64,000 nucleotides of DNA from JADLHS01 sp964553795. Its GTDB lineage: Bacteria > Verrucomicrobiota > Verrucomicrobiia > Limisphaerales > JADLHS01. The position numbers were made by a program, and so were the translations under genes. The stretch is from positions 17,745-81,744 of the forward strand of contig CAZKMR010000009.1 of NCBI GenBank assembly GCA_964553795.1. The letters run 5' to 3'. Below are positions 35,128 to 43,515 of this stretch, piece after piece. Position 1 is the stretch's first letter. Each line of letters opens with the position of its first letter. Below the pieces are notes generated by a model. The model saw nothing but the letters and a program-made list of their open reading frames with translations, made no database searches and was not told the origin of the DNA.

Positions 35128-35762
35128 AACGATTTTCTGGAAATGGTTTTGCGGGCGGTCGCTTTCCGCGCCAGCGCCCCGGACATGAATAAATCCACGA
35201 TGCGCTCCGCTGTTTGCCGGGTCAGTTCTGAATCCGGTGTCAGCAAGTGCATCATCATGTAGGCATTGGCCTGGCCATAGAATCCGAAGGCCAGTTCGCG
35301 ACTCTTGAACCGATCCCCCAGTTCGCCGCGCGCCTGACCCCGCTTGATCAAATCATGCACGAACTCGAAATTCCGTTCGCACCGGTCCGCGCAATCGCAG
35401 CCCGTCGGCACTTCCCCCGGCGACGCAAACGCGGTCGCCAGCGAAATCCGCATCAATTCGCGGTTCTCCCGAAAATACTCGAACAACACACTGAGAATCT
35501 CGACCAACTGCGACCGGACATCGTTAGCGCGAGCTGCCGCCTCTTGCAACAGGCGGTAGCGCTCGTCGTGCGCCTCGTTGACCAGCGCCTGAAACAACTT
35601 CGCTTTGTCGGCGAAGTAGTAATACAACGTCGGCTTGGAAACTTGGGCGTCACCGACGATTTGCTGGACGGACGTGGCGGCATAACCCGAGTGCGCGAAC
35701 CGTTTCAAGGCCGCGCGCAAGATGAGCTGGCGAGTCTCGCCGTTGGTGGTGGAAACTAACAT
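35124..35762 (-). CDS. TetR-family repressor of the RND pump
   Basis: A 212-aa TetR-type regulator. The N-terminal helix-turn-helix covers about 10-56 (ALKRFAHSGYAATSVQQIVG, then SKPTLYYYFADKAKLFQAL), followed by an all-helical ligand-binding domain with two Cys residues in PTGCDCADRC. It is the first gene of the leftward efflux operon and probably represses it by binding the palindrome 13-28 bp upstream of its own start, relieved by a pump substrate. The inference about autorepression rests on position and the palindrome. Confidence 0.93.
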   Translation of the reverse strand: MLVSTTNGETRQLILRAALKRFAHSGYAATSVQQIVGDAQVSKPTLYYYFADKAKLFQALVNEAHDERYRLLQEAAARANDVRSQLVEILSVLFEYFRENRELMRISLATAFASPGEVPTGCDCADRCERNFEFVHDLIKRGQARGELGDRFKSRELAFGFYGQANAYMMMHLLTPDSELTRQTAERIVDLFMSGALARKATARKTISRKSL

Positions 35763-35774
35763 TGAATCTTCAAA

Positions 35775-35790
35775 CCTACCGAACGGTAGG
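35775..35790. promoter_or_regulatory. Probable TetR operator
   Basis: CCTACCG-AA-CGGTAGG, a perfect 7-bp inverted repeat with a 2-bp centre, starting 13 bp upstream of the tetR start codon. The sequence TACCGAACGGTA is typical of operators bound by TetR-family efflux repressors. A third GGTAGG-like half follows directly (GTAGGG). Confidence 0.8.
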
Positions 35791-35970
35791 TAGGGTGGCA
35801 GGTGGCGTCAATTTCTTTTTCCGCCCGACAGTGGAACTTTCGGTCTATTCACTACACCAATCCATGTCTGGCTTTGAGGATTGAATGTCCGCAGCGGTTT
35901 TTCTACGGTACGACCGAATCACGGCGTGAGCCTCGGCTCAATGGACGACGCCCCGACCAGTAAATCCATT

Positions 35971-37119
35971 ATGAAGAAATCCTTGAATCAATTGGTTTGG
36001 CCCGTGGCCACTGCCGCGCTGCTGGGACTTGTGGCGTCCGGCTGCAAACCGGCCGGGACGGAAACGATAAAGATTGGCGAATACGCCTCCCTGACCGGCA
36101 AAGAAGCCACCTTTGGCATTTCCTCCCACGAAGGCACGCTGTTGGCCATTGAGGAAATCAACGCCGCTGGCGGTGTTTTGGGCAAGCAATTGCAATTGCT
36201 GACGGAAGACACGCAGTCGAAAGCCGGCGAGCCTGCCACCGTGGTCAACAAACTCATCGCCCGGGATGGCGTCGTGGGCGTGCTGGGAGAAGTCGCCTCC
36301 AGCCGGTCGCTTGAAGCCGCGCCGATTTGTCAGCAAAACAAAATCCCGATGGTGTCCCCGTCTTCCACCAATCCCAAGGTGACCGAAGTCGGCAATTACA
36401 TCTTCCGCGTCTGTTTCATCGATCCGTTCCAAGGGACGGTGATGGCGAACTTCGCCGGCAAATCGCTGAAAGCCACCCGCGTGGCGGTGTTCACCGATGT
36501 GAAAAGCGATTACAGCAAAGGACTGGCAAAATTCTTCAAAGACCAATTCGTGAAGGAAGGCGGCAAGATCGTGGCCGAACTCGATTTCAACGGTGGCGAC
36601 AAGGATTTCAAAGCGCAGTTGACCGCCATCAAAGCCGCCAATCCGGATGCGGTTTTTGTTCCGGGCTATTATACCGACGCGGCATTGATCGCCGTGCAAG
36701 CGCGGCAACTCGGCTTGAATGTTCCCCTGTTGGGCGGCGATGGTTGGGAATCGGAGAAGTTGATTGAGATTGGCAAGGACGCGGTGGAAGGACATTACTT
36801 CTCGACTCATTACCACCCCGATGTCGGCAGCGAGGTGAGCAAACAGTTTGTGGAAAACTATCGCAAGCGTTGGAACGGAAAGAACCCCGACGCGCTCGCG
36901 GCGTGCGGTTATGATTCGGCCCTGATTCTCGTGGACGCCATCAAGCGCGCTGGTTCCACGGACGGAGAGAAGATTCGGGACGCGCTGGCCGCGACTAAAG
37001 ATTTCCAGGCCGTCACCGGCACCATCACCATCAACGAGCAACGCGACGCCACCAAATCGGCCGTGATTCTCCAGGTCAAAGACGGAAAATTCAAATACCT
37101 TGAAACCGTCACGCCGTAA
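35971..37119 (+). CDS. livJ: Branched-chain amino acid ABC transporter, substrate-binding lipoprotein
   Basis: A 382-aa LIV-type binding protein. The lipobox LVASGC places the lipidated Cys at about residue 25. Family blocks are IKIGEYASLTGKEATFGISS, LAIEEINAAGGVLGKQLQLL, VVGVLGEVASSRSLEAAPIC, IPMVSPSSTNP, FRVCFIDPFQG and ALAACGYDSALIL. Leucine, isoleucine or valine binding is typical, but other amino acids or amides are possible. The ATG at 35971 is chosen because the in-frame upstream part (from 35881) lacks a signal peptide. The permease and ATPase genes follow on the same strand. Confidence 0.92.
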   Translation: MKKSLNQLVWPVATAALLGLVASGCKPAGTETIKIGEYASLTGKEATFGISSHEGTLLAIEEINAAGGVLGKQLQLLTEDTQSKAGEPATVVNKLIARDGVVGVLGEVASSRSLEAAPICQQNKIPMVSPSSTNPKVTEVGNYIFRVCFIDPFQGTVMANFAGKSLKATRVAVFTDVKSDYSKGLAKFFKDQFVKEGGKIVAELDFNGGDKDFKAQLTAIKAANPDAVFVPGYYTDAALIAVQARQLGLNVPLLGGDGWESEKLIEIGKDAVEGHYFSTHYHPDVGSEVSKQFVENYRKRWNGKNPDALAACGYDSALILVDAIKRAGSTDGEKIRDALAATKDFQAVTGTITINEQRDATKSAVILQVKDGKFKYLETVTP

Positions 37120-37155
37120 CGCTTACGCTCGCGGCCACCTTTCGGTTGCGGGCGA

Positions 37156-38067
37156 ATGAACGAATTCCTCCAACAACTCATCAATGGCCTCGCGCTCGGG
37201 GCCATTTATGCGCTCATCGCCCTCGGTTACACGATGGTGTACGGCGTCCTGCGCTTCATCAATTTTGCGCACGGAGATGTGTTCATGCTCGGGGCCTTTG
37301 CCGGCTACTTTCTGGCCCCAGTCGTCAATCGCGTCCTGCCCGCGCAAACTTACGCCAGCGGCGCGGTCGTCATGTTGCTCGCGATGGCCATCTGCGCCGG
37401 GCTGGGCATTCTCATTGAACGACTGGCTTACCGCCCGCTCCGCGATCGTCCGCGGCTCACGGTGTTGATCACCGCCATCGGCGTGTCGCTGTTCATCGAA
37501 TACACCTGTCAACACCCCGGCGTGTTCGGCGCCGCGCCGCGCAAATTTCCCGACCTCATCCCCGTCACCACCTGGCATGTGGGACAACTGGTAATCAGTT
37601 CCACGCAGGTGATTGTCTTTGTGACGACCCTGCTGTTGCTGGTGGGATTGCGGTTTGTGGTGCAAAAAACCCGCGTCGGCACAGCCATGCGCGCTGTGTC
37701 CTTCAATGCCCCGGCGGCGGCGTTGATGGGCGTCAACATCAACTCCATCATCTCGTTCACCTTCGGTCTGGGTTCGGCGCTCGCGGCGGCAGGCGGGATT
37801 CTGTTTGCGATGAACTACGCCAGCATCGATCCGCTGATGGGTGTGCAAACCGGCCTGAAAGCTTTCGTCGCCGCGGTCTTCGGCGGCATTGGCAATCTGC
37901 CCGGCGCCGCGCTCGGCGGCTTGCTTATGGGCGTAATCGAAACGTTTGCCGGCGGTATTCCGGCCTTGTCGAATTATCGCGACGGCATCGCGTTCGCGAT
38001 CTTGATCGCCGTCCTGATTTTCCGCCCCGCCGGATTGCTCGGGCGGGTGCAAACCGAAAAAGTCTGA
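37156..38067 (+). CDS. livH: Branched-chain amino acid ABC transporter permease LivH
   Basis: A 303-aa integral membrane permease with the LivH N-terminus LINGLALGAIYALIALGYTM and VYGVLRFINFAHGDVFMLGA. About eight membrane segments are visible, with the conserved AVFGGIGNLPGAALGGLLMG near the C-terminus, which contacts the ATPase. It overlaps livM by one base (TGATG), fitting a tight operon. Confidence 0.95.
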   Translation: MNEFLQQLINGLALGAIYALIALGYTMVYGVLRFINFAHGDVFMLGAFAGYFLAPVVNRVLPAQTYASGAVVMLLAMAICAGLGILIERLAYRPLRDRPRLTVLITAIGVSLFIEYTCQHPGVFGAAPRKFPDLIPVTTWHVGQLVISSTQVIVFVTTLLLLVGLRFVVQKTRVGTAMRAVSFNAPAAALMGVNINSIISFTFGLGSALAAAGGILFAMNYASIDPLMGVQTGLKAFVAAVFGGIGNLPGAALGGLLMGVIETFAGGIPALSNYRDGIAFAILIAVLIFRPAGLLGRVQTEKV

Positions 38068-38993
38068 TGCAAACCGGCGCGAAAAGATTTCTGTTGCTGG
38101 CCATCGCCGTGGCGATCGGACTCTCGTTGGTTTCGGGATTCTTCAATCGTTATTACCTGGGCATCGCCATTGACGTCGGCATCAACATCATGCTCGCCGT
38201 CAGTTTGAACCTCATCAACGGCCACACCGGCCAATTCAGTCTTGGGCACGCCGGCTTCATGGCGGTGGGCGGTTACACGGCGGCGAAACTCAGTCTCACG
38301 CTGCAACCGTTGCTGCCGCCGTGGGCGCAACCGTTGATTTTCATCGCCGGCTTGCTGCTCGGCGGTTTGATTGCGGCGACTACCGGCTTCGCCGTGGGAG
38401 TGCCGACGCTGCGGCTGCGCGGCGACTATCTCGCCATCGTCACGCTCGGCTTTGGCGAAATCATTCGGGTGATCTTTCAAACTGCGGAAACCTTCGGCGC
38501 GGCCACCGGGCTGACCGGCATTCCGAATTGGACGAACTTTGGCTGGGCATGGGGCGGGGCGGCGCTGTGCGTTTTCGTTGTCACTTGCCTCGTGAATTCC
38601 ACCTATGGCCGCGGCTTTATCGCCGTGCACGACGACGAAGTTGCTGCGAGCGCCAGTGGCATTAATCCGGTTCGCTACAAAGTCACCGCCTTCGTCATTG
38701 GCGCATTCTTCGCCGGCATCGCCGGCGGACTTTACGCGCATCACAAGTCCTTCCTTTCTCCGACGGGTTTCGATTTCATGAAATCCATCGAGATCGTGGT
38801 CATGGTGATTTTGGGTGGCATGGGCCGCACGGTCGGCGTCATTATCGCGGCGGTGTTGCTGACCTTGCTGCCGGAATTCCTGCGCGGATTCGCCGAATAC
38901 CGCATGATCATTTACTCCCTGTTGATTGTGGTGCTGATGATCGCGCGCCCGCAGGGTTTGTTCAACTTCGGCAAAGCGGCCAGCAAGGCATGA
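38067..38993 (+). CDS. livM: Branched-chain amino acid ABC transporter permease LivM
   Basis: A 308-aa membrane permease, partner of LivH. Diagnostic blocks are LNLINGHTGQFSLGHAGFMA, VPTLRLRGDYLAIVTLGFGE and the coupling region MGRTVGVIIAAVLLTLLPE. The C-terminal MIARPQGLF ends as in the family. Its stop overlaps the livG start (ATGA). Confidence 0.95.
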   Translation: MQTGAKRFLLLAIAVAIGLSLVSGFFNRYYLGIAIDVGINIMLAVSLNLINGHTGQFSLGHAGFMAVGGYTAAKLSLTLQPLLPPWAQPLIFIAGLLLGGLIAATTGFAVGVPTLRLRGDYLAIVTLGFGEIIRVIFQTAETFGAATGLTGIPNWTNFGWAWGGAALCVFVVTCLVNSTYGRGFIAVHDDEVAASASGINPVRYKVTAFVIGAFFAGIAGGLYAHHKSFLSPTGFDFMKSIEIVVMVILGGMGRTVGVIIAAVLLTLLPEFLRGFAEYRMIIYSLLIVVLMIARPQGLFNFGKAASKA

Positions 38994-39772
38994 CCGATTC
39001 ATTGCTGCAACTCGATCAGGTCACTATCCGCTTCGGCGGATTGACGGCGGTGTCCGAAGTGAATTTGCAAATCGGCTCGCAGGAACTCATCGGTCTCATC
39101 GGTCCGAACGGCGCGGGCAAAACCACGGTGTTCAATCTGATCACCGGCGTCTATCAGCCCACCAGCGGCCGCATCTCGTTCAATGGCCAACCGACGGCGC
39201 AACTCAAACCGTTTCAACTCACGAAACTGGGCATTGCGCGCACGTTTCAAAACATCCGGCTCTTCGCGAGCATGAACGTCTTTGACAACGTACGCACCGC
39301 CATCCAGGTGCATCGCAGTCACGGGATTCGCAACGCCCTGTGGCGTGGACCGGCGTTTCAAGCCGCCGAGCAGACGGTCGCCACACAGGTCATGGAATTG
39401 CTCGAGATTTTCAGCCTGGGCAAACTCCGCGACGAGCAGGCAAAAAGCCTCTCGTACGGTGATCAACGGCGACTGGAAATTGTTCGCGCTTTGGCCACGA
39501 AACCGAAGTTGTTGCTGCTGGACGAACCCGCCGCTGGGATGAATCCGACTGAGAAAGCCGAACTCACCAAACTCATCCGTTTCATCAAGGAGAAGTTTCA
39601 AATCGCCGTGCTGCTGGTCGAGCACGACATGCAAGTGGTCATGGGCATTTGCGAACGCATCGCCGTGTTGGATTACGGCGTCAAAATCGCGGAGGGCACG
39701 CCAAGCGAAGTTCGCGCGAACCCGAAAGTGGTGGAGGCGTATCTAGGCGAGGAGGCGGCGCGCCATGCTTGA
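38990..39772 (+). CDS. livG: Branched-chain amino acid ABC transporter ATPase LivG
   Basis: A 260-aa cytoplasmic ATPase subunit. Walker A GPNGAGKTTVF, the LivG-specific ITGVYQPTSGRISFNGQPT and IARTFQNIRLFASMNVFDNV, the signature LSYGDQRRLEIVRAL and Walker B LLLLDEPAAGMNPTE are all present. It overlaps livF by eight bases. Confidence 0.95.
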   Translation: MTDSLLQLDQVTIRFGGLTAVSEVNLQIGSQELIGLIGPNGAGKTTVFNLITGVYQPTSGRISFNGQPTAQLKPFQLTKLGIARTFQNIRLFASMNVFDNVRTAIQVHRSHGIRNALWRGPAFQAAEQTVATQVMELLEIFSLGKLRDEQAKSLSYGDQRRLEIVRALATKPKLLLLDEPAAGMNPTEKAELTKLIRFIKEKFQIAVLLVEHDMQVVMGICERIAVLDYGVKIAEGTPSEVRANPKVVEAYLGEEAARHA

Positions 39773-40472
39773 GGTTAAAGACCTGCACGTTTGTTACGGC
39801 GTCATCAGCGCGCTGCAAGGCGTTTCACTGTCCGTCAAAGCTGGCAGCATCGTCACCCTCATTGGCGCGAATGGCGCCGGCAAAAGCACGACCCTCCGAA
39901 CCATCTCCGGTCTGGTCAAACCGCGCGGCGGCGAAATTTTATTCGAGGGCAAAAACATTGCCGGCCTGCCCGCGCACCAAATCGTCAAACTCGGCCTCTC
40001 CCACGTGCCCGAAGGCCGGATGGTGTTCGCCAATCTCACCGTGCGCGAAAACCTGATGATGGGCGCATATCTTCAGCGCGACAAAACGGTCATCCGACAG
40101 GAACTGGAACTGGTGTTTCAAACGTTCCCCCGCTTGAAAGAACGCGAGAAACAAATCGCCGGCACGCTCTCCGGCGGCGAACAACAAATGCTCGCCATCG
40201 GTCGTGCCCTCATGAGCAAACCAAAGTTTCTCATGATGGATGAGCCTTCGCTCGGCATCGCGCCGCTGCTGGTCAAAGCCATCTTCGAGAAAATCGTTGA
40301 AATCAATCGCACCCACGGCATCACGATTCTGCTGGTGGAACAAAACGCGAATCTCGCGTTGGAAGTTTCGCACTACGGCTACGTGCTGGAGACCGGAAAA
40401 ATCATTTTGCAGAACGAATCCAAAGCCCTCCGCCAGGACCCAAAAGTCCGCAGCGCCTACCTGGGTGGCTGA
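39765..40472 (+). CDS. livF: Branched-chain amino acid ABC transporter ATPase LivF
   Basis: A 235-aa ATPase, second of the LivGF heterodimer. Walker A GANGAGKSTTLRTISG, signature LSGGEQQMLAIGRALMSKP, Walker B FLMMDEPSLGIAPLL and the terminal SKALRQDPKVRSAYLGG match LivF. Last gene of the binding protein-livHMGF operon, which is complete. Confidence 0.95.
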   Translation: MLEVKDLHVCYGVISALQGVSLSVKAGSIVTLIGANGAGKSTTLRTISGLVKPRGGEILFEGKNIAGLPAHQIVKLGLSHVPEGRMVFANLTVRENLMMGAYLQRDKTVIRQELELVFQTFPRLKEREKQIAGTLSGGEQQMLAIGRALMSKPKFLMMDEPSLGIAPLLVKAIFEKIVEINRTHGITILLVEQNANLALEVSHYGYVLETGKIILQNESKALRQDPKVRSAYLGG

Positions 40473-40528
40473 GCCGCACAAACCGCTTCGGGCTTTCGTC
40501 GCCAACCAGTTTCAATAAGCTGTCAGCC

Positions 40529-41587
40529 ATGACTGATGCGACCGAGATCCGCCGCCATTTCGCCAGTGACAATTATTCCGGCATTTGTCCCGAAGCCTGG
40601 ACCGCCATGCAGGAGGCCAATGCCGATCATGAAATCAGTTACGGCAACGACCGCTGGACGCAACGCGCCGCCGATCTCATTCGCGAAATCTTTGAGAAGG
40701 ATTGCGAGGTGTTCTTTGTGTTCAACGGCACGGCGGCAAACTCGCTCGCGATCGCCTCGCTTTGTCAGTCTTATCACAGCGCGCTGTGTCATGAGATCGC
40801 GCATATCGAAACGTCCGAGTGCGGCGCGCCGGAATTCTTCGCCAACGGCAGCAAGATTCTCCTGCTGAAAGGCGCGGCGGGGAAAATTGATCCGCAGGAC
40901 ATTGATCGCGCCGTCAACAAACGCAAAGACATTCATTATCCGAAACCGCGCGTGTTGAGCATCACGCAGGCGACCGAAGTGGGCACGGTTTATTCCCTCG
41001 CGGAATTGCGTACCCTCACCGAAGAGGCGCGCCGCCAGGGCTTGCGCGTGCACATGGACGGCGCGCGATTCGCCAATGCGGTCGCTGCTCTCGACACGAC
41101 GCCCGCTGAGGTGACGTGGAAATCCGGCGTGGACGTTCTGTGTTTTGGCGGCACGAAAAACGGGATCGCGATTGGTGAAGCCGTGGTTTTCTTTGATCGC
41201 GAACTGGCGAGGGAATTCGATTATCGCTGCAAACAAGGCGGCCAACTCGCGTCCAAGATGCGCTTTCTCTCCGCGCCTTGGACCGGGGTGCTCAAAGACG
41301 GCGCATGGCTGAAACACGCGCGCCATTCCAACGCCATGGCGCGGCGCCTCGAAGCGGGATTGCGTCAATTGCCACAAATCAAAGTCGCTTACTCCGTGGA
41401 TTCCAATTCCGTTTTCGCGGCGATTCCCGATCCGCTGGTCAAAGCCATGCATGATCGCGGCTGGAAATTTTACACCCACGTCGGCGGCTGGCAGGAAGCG
41501 CGCTTGATGTGCAGTTGGGATACGACGACGGATGACGTGGATAATTTCCTCGCGGATTTGCGTTCGTTCGCGACCGCGCGTCAGTGA
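40529..41587 (+). CDS. ltaE: Low-specificity L-threonine aldolase-like PLP enzyme
   Basis: A 352-aa PLP-dependent aldolase of fold type I that splits L-threonine or allo-threonine to glycine and acetaldehyde. The N-terminus FASDNYSGICPEAWTAM and the SYGND motif are typical; D177 in VHMDGARFANA binds the pyridine nitrogen, and the Schiff-base lysine is K210 in CFGGTKNGI. Some relatives act on other beta-hydroxy amino acids. It lies 56 bp after livF on the same strand and may ride the same transcript. Its 3' end overlaps the convergent hydrolase gene by seven bases. Confidence 0.92.
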   Translation: MTDATEIRRHFASDNYSGICPEAWTAMQEANADHEISYGNDRWTQRAADLIREIFEKDCEVFFVFNGTAANSLAIASLCQSYHSALCHEIAHIETSECGAPEFFANGSKILLLKGAAGKIDPQDIDRAVNKRKDIHYPKPRVLSITQATEVGTVYSLAELRTLTEEARRQGLRVHMDGARFANAVAALDTTPAEVTWKSGVDVLCFGGTKNGIAIGEAVVFFDRELAREFDYRCKQGGQLASKMRFLSAPWTGVLKDGAWLKHARHSNAMARRLEAGLRQLPQIKVAYSVDSNSVFAAIPDPLVKAMHDRGWKFYTHVGGWQEARLMCSWDTTTDDVDNFLADLRSFATARQ

Positions 41588-42486
41588 TGGCCACACAGTT
41601 TGTCCAAAACAGATCGGGCGAGCGTCGGAATAATCTCGCTCTTCTCGGAGTGCCCGACGGTAAACGTCACCAAAACAAATTTCTCGCCCGCGGGTAATTC
41701 CACATACGCGGCATCGTGGCGCACTTCACTCATCCAACCCGCCTTGGACCACAACTTCGCGCCCGCGGGAAGCGCCGCGCCGGTGTATTCGCGTGATTGG
41801 GGTTCAGCGTCGGGGTCATGGGGGCGACGGGCATGCAACTCCAGCATTTGCCGGCTGCGTTCGCGGGAAACCACTCGACCCAAGACCATTTCCGTGAACA
41901 AACGCGCTGTGGCATCGGTAGTCAACCAGTTGCGATGATCCGGTGGCGGTTGATTGGCTAATTGATTCTCGCGGCCATACGGGCCTTCGCACCATGTCTT
42001 GCGATTCAGATTGATGTTTTCGTAACCCAACGAGGCGAAATAGCGATTCACCGCGTCGCGCTTTTCAAACCAGGCGGCGAATTCGGCGGGCGGCAATTCC
42101 GGCCCGCTGGTCGTGTCGGTGAGCAGATCCACCACGTAACCCGTCGCTTCATTCAGCGAATCCACGATCATGTCCCGCATCGCCCGGCGCAATTCCGGCG
42201 TATCGGTCAGTTTCCCGTCTTCCAACCAACGATGCGCGGCGGCGAGATAAAACGTCTTCACCACGCTGGCGGGATAAATGCGCTCCTCGCCGCGATAACT
42301 GGCGCGCTCCAGGCGATCCGGATTCGACAGATCCACCAGCGTCACTGCGAGTTGGTCGGACTGAAATTTGTGTGGCGCGAATTGCTCAAGGGTTTGGGCC
42401 ACCGCTGCCTGGACGATACCATCCAAACGCGGCGAGGTGGAAACATCGAGATCGCGCGGGCCGGTGGCGACAGTGGGTTCAGACAT
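41581..42486 (-). CDS. Class A beta-lactamase-fold serine hydrolase
   Basis: A 301-aa serine hydrolase of the class A beta-lactamase/DD-peptidase group. The SxxK motif is S74-V-V-K77 in YPASVVKTFYLAA; S110-L-N112 occupies the SDN position, and K248-A-G250 the KTG position (with Ala instead of Thr or Ser). The conserved E166-containing omega-loop block of true beta-lactamases is not clearly present. I see no signal peptide at the N-terminus (MSEPTVATGPRDLDVS), which is unusual for enzymes acting on peptidoglycan. So the substrate is open. It ends convergently with ltaE. Confidence 0.8.
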   Translation of the reverse strand: MSEPTVATGPRDLDVSTSPRLDGIVQAAVAQTLEQFAPHKFQSDQLAVTLVDLSNPDRLERASYRGEERIYPASVVKTFYLAAAHRWLEDGKLTDTPELRRAMRDMIVDSLNEATGYVVDLLTDTTSGPELPPAEFAAWFEKRDAVNRYFASLGYENINLNRKTWCEGPYGRENQLANQPPPDHRNWLTTDATARLFTEMVLGRVVSRERSRQMLELHARRPHDPDAEPQSREYTGAALPAGAKLWSKAGWMSEVRHDAAYVELPAGEKFVLVTFTVGHSEKSEIIPTLARSVLDKLCGHH

Positions 42487-42598
42487 GGTGCAGCAAGTTA
42501 ATGCAGTGAACGCGAAAAGGGGAACAAAGAAGCATTTTTCCTCAGTTTCTGAGCGGTTTGCCAGCCAAACCCAGAGGAATTGCGCCTCGGTCCCTCGC

Positions 42599-42626
42599 TT
42601 GACACCGGACGTTTCGTTGTTACCCT
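42599..42626 (+). promoter_or_regulatory. Candidate sigma-70 type promoter of rpmH
   Basis: TTGACA at 42599-42604, a 16-bp spacer, then TACCCT at 42621-42626, about 75 bp upstream of rpmH. The -35 is perfect; the -10 is weak. The position suits the usual strong rpmH-rnpA promoter. Confidence 0.4.
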
Positions 42627-42700
42627 TTCGCGCTCTTGGTCAAACGGGATTTCGGGCGTTTTTCACGTTCGATGCGTTACGCGGCCAGGAGATTTGACTT

Positions 42701-42838
42701 ATGAAACGCCAATATCAACCGTCCAAGATCCGCCGGAAACGGCAACACGGCTTTTTGAACCGCAATTCGACCAAGAGCGGCAAAGCCACGCTGCGCAATC
42801 GTCGTCGTGTCGGTCGCAAACGCCTGACTCCGGTTTGA
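42701..42838 (+). CDS. rpmH: Ribosomal protein L34
   Basis: A 45-aa basic protein, MKRQYQPSKIRRKRQHGFLN then ending NRRRVGRKRLTPV, which is the L34 pattern almost throughout. It is a large-subunit protein placed near the 5' end of 23S rRNA. AGGAG lies nine bases before the ATG. It heads the conserved rpmH-rnpA-yidD-yidC-khpB cluster, with rnpA six bases downstream. Confidence 0.97.
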   Translation: MKRQYQPSKIRRKRQHGFLNRNSTKSGKATLRNRRRVGRKRLTPV

Positions 42839-42844
42839 TCCGGC

Positions 42845-43213
42845 ATGTCTGCCGTCCCGCCAACCCCGCGCCGGTTGGGCCGCCGCGCCCGTATCAAGCA
42901 AGGTCGGGATTTTATGCGCGTGCGGCAGGGAGGCGAACGCGCCGTTAAAGGCTGCTTAATCGCCAATTGGTTGCGGTTACCGAGGGAATCCCGCTCGCGT
43001 CTGGGTGTGGTGGTCAGCAAGAAAGTCGGCAATGCGGTCGTGCGTAATCGCGCGAAAAGACTTTTGCGGGAGTCCTATCGCCAACATCAAAACGAGCTCG
43101 CGCAGCCGGTGGATCTGGTATTGGTGGCGCGCCCGTCCATCGCGCAGAAGGAATTTGCCGACGTGGAACGCGATTTGATCAGTACACTGCGCCAGGCGGG
43201 ATTGCTGCAATGA
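42845..43213 (+). CDS. rnpA: Ribonuclease P protein component
   Basis: A 122-aa protein subunit of RNase P, which processes tRNA 5' ends with the rnpB RNA. The block RLGVVVSKKVGNAVVRNRAK followed by RLLRESYRQHQ holds the conserved RNR motif that contacts the RNA. N-terminal RRARIKQGRDFMRVRQGGER and the C-terminal DLVLVARPSI also fit. Overlaps yidD by four bases (ATGA). Confidence 0.96.
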   Translation: MSAVPPTPRRLGRRARIKQGRDFMRVRQGGERAVKGCLIANWLRLPRESRSRLGVVVSKKVGNAVVRNRAKRLLRESYRQHQNELAQPVDLVLVARPSIAQKEFADVERDLISTLRQAGLLQ

Positions 43214-43506
43214 ATCCAGCTCAACATCTCTTAATCGGAGCCGTGCGCGTCTATCGCGCGGTGCTCTCGCCGGCATTGGGCGCGTTTTTCGGGCCGACGG
43301 CGGGGTGCCGCTTCACGCCGACGTGTTCCGTTTACGCTGCCGATGCGGTTCGCACGCATGGCGCGGTGATGGGGAGTTGGCTGGCGCTGCGACGCGTTTG
43401 TCGCTGCCATCCGTGGGGCGGTTGCGGCCATGACCCCGTCCCTCCCGCGAAACCTGCTCCAATACTGCCAGTCGCTGCGCATCCCGCTCGCCCGACGGCT
43501 CGCTAA
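43210..43506 (+). CDS. yidD: Membrane protein insertion efficiency factor YidD
   Basis: A 98-aa YidD, which aids insertion of inner-membrane proteins together with YidC. The family motif is clear: GCRFTPTCSVYAADAVRTHG, with the Cys pair, then LRRVCRCHPWGGCGHDPVPP. The N-terminal part contains the amphipathic RVYRAVLSPALGAFFGPTAG. The position between rnpA and yidC is conserved in bacteria. Confidence 0.96.
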   Translation: MNPAQHLLIGAVRVYRAVLSPALGAFFGPTAGCRFTPTCSVYAADAVRTHGAVMGSWLALRRVCRCHPWGGCGHDPVPPAKPAPILPVAAHPARPTAR

Positions 43507-43515
43507 TCAATTTCC

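Noticed and set aside
35938..39002. Three long minus-strand frames opposite the binding protein and livHM genes
   Set aside because: All are complementary to conserved transporter genes and contain no recognisable motif.
40523..41596. A 357-aa minus-strand frame opposite ltaE
   Set aside because: Shadow of ltaE; low-complexity Arg/His composition.
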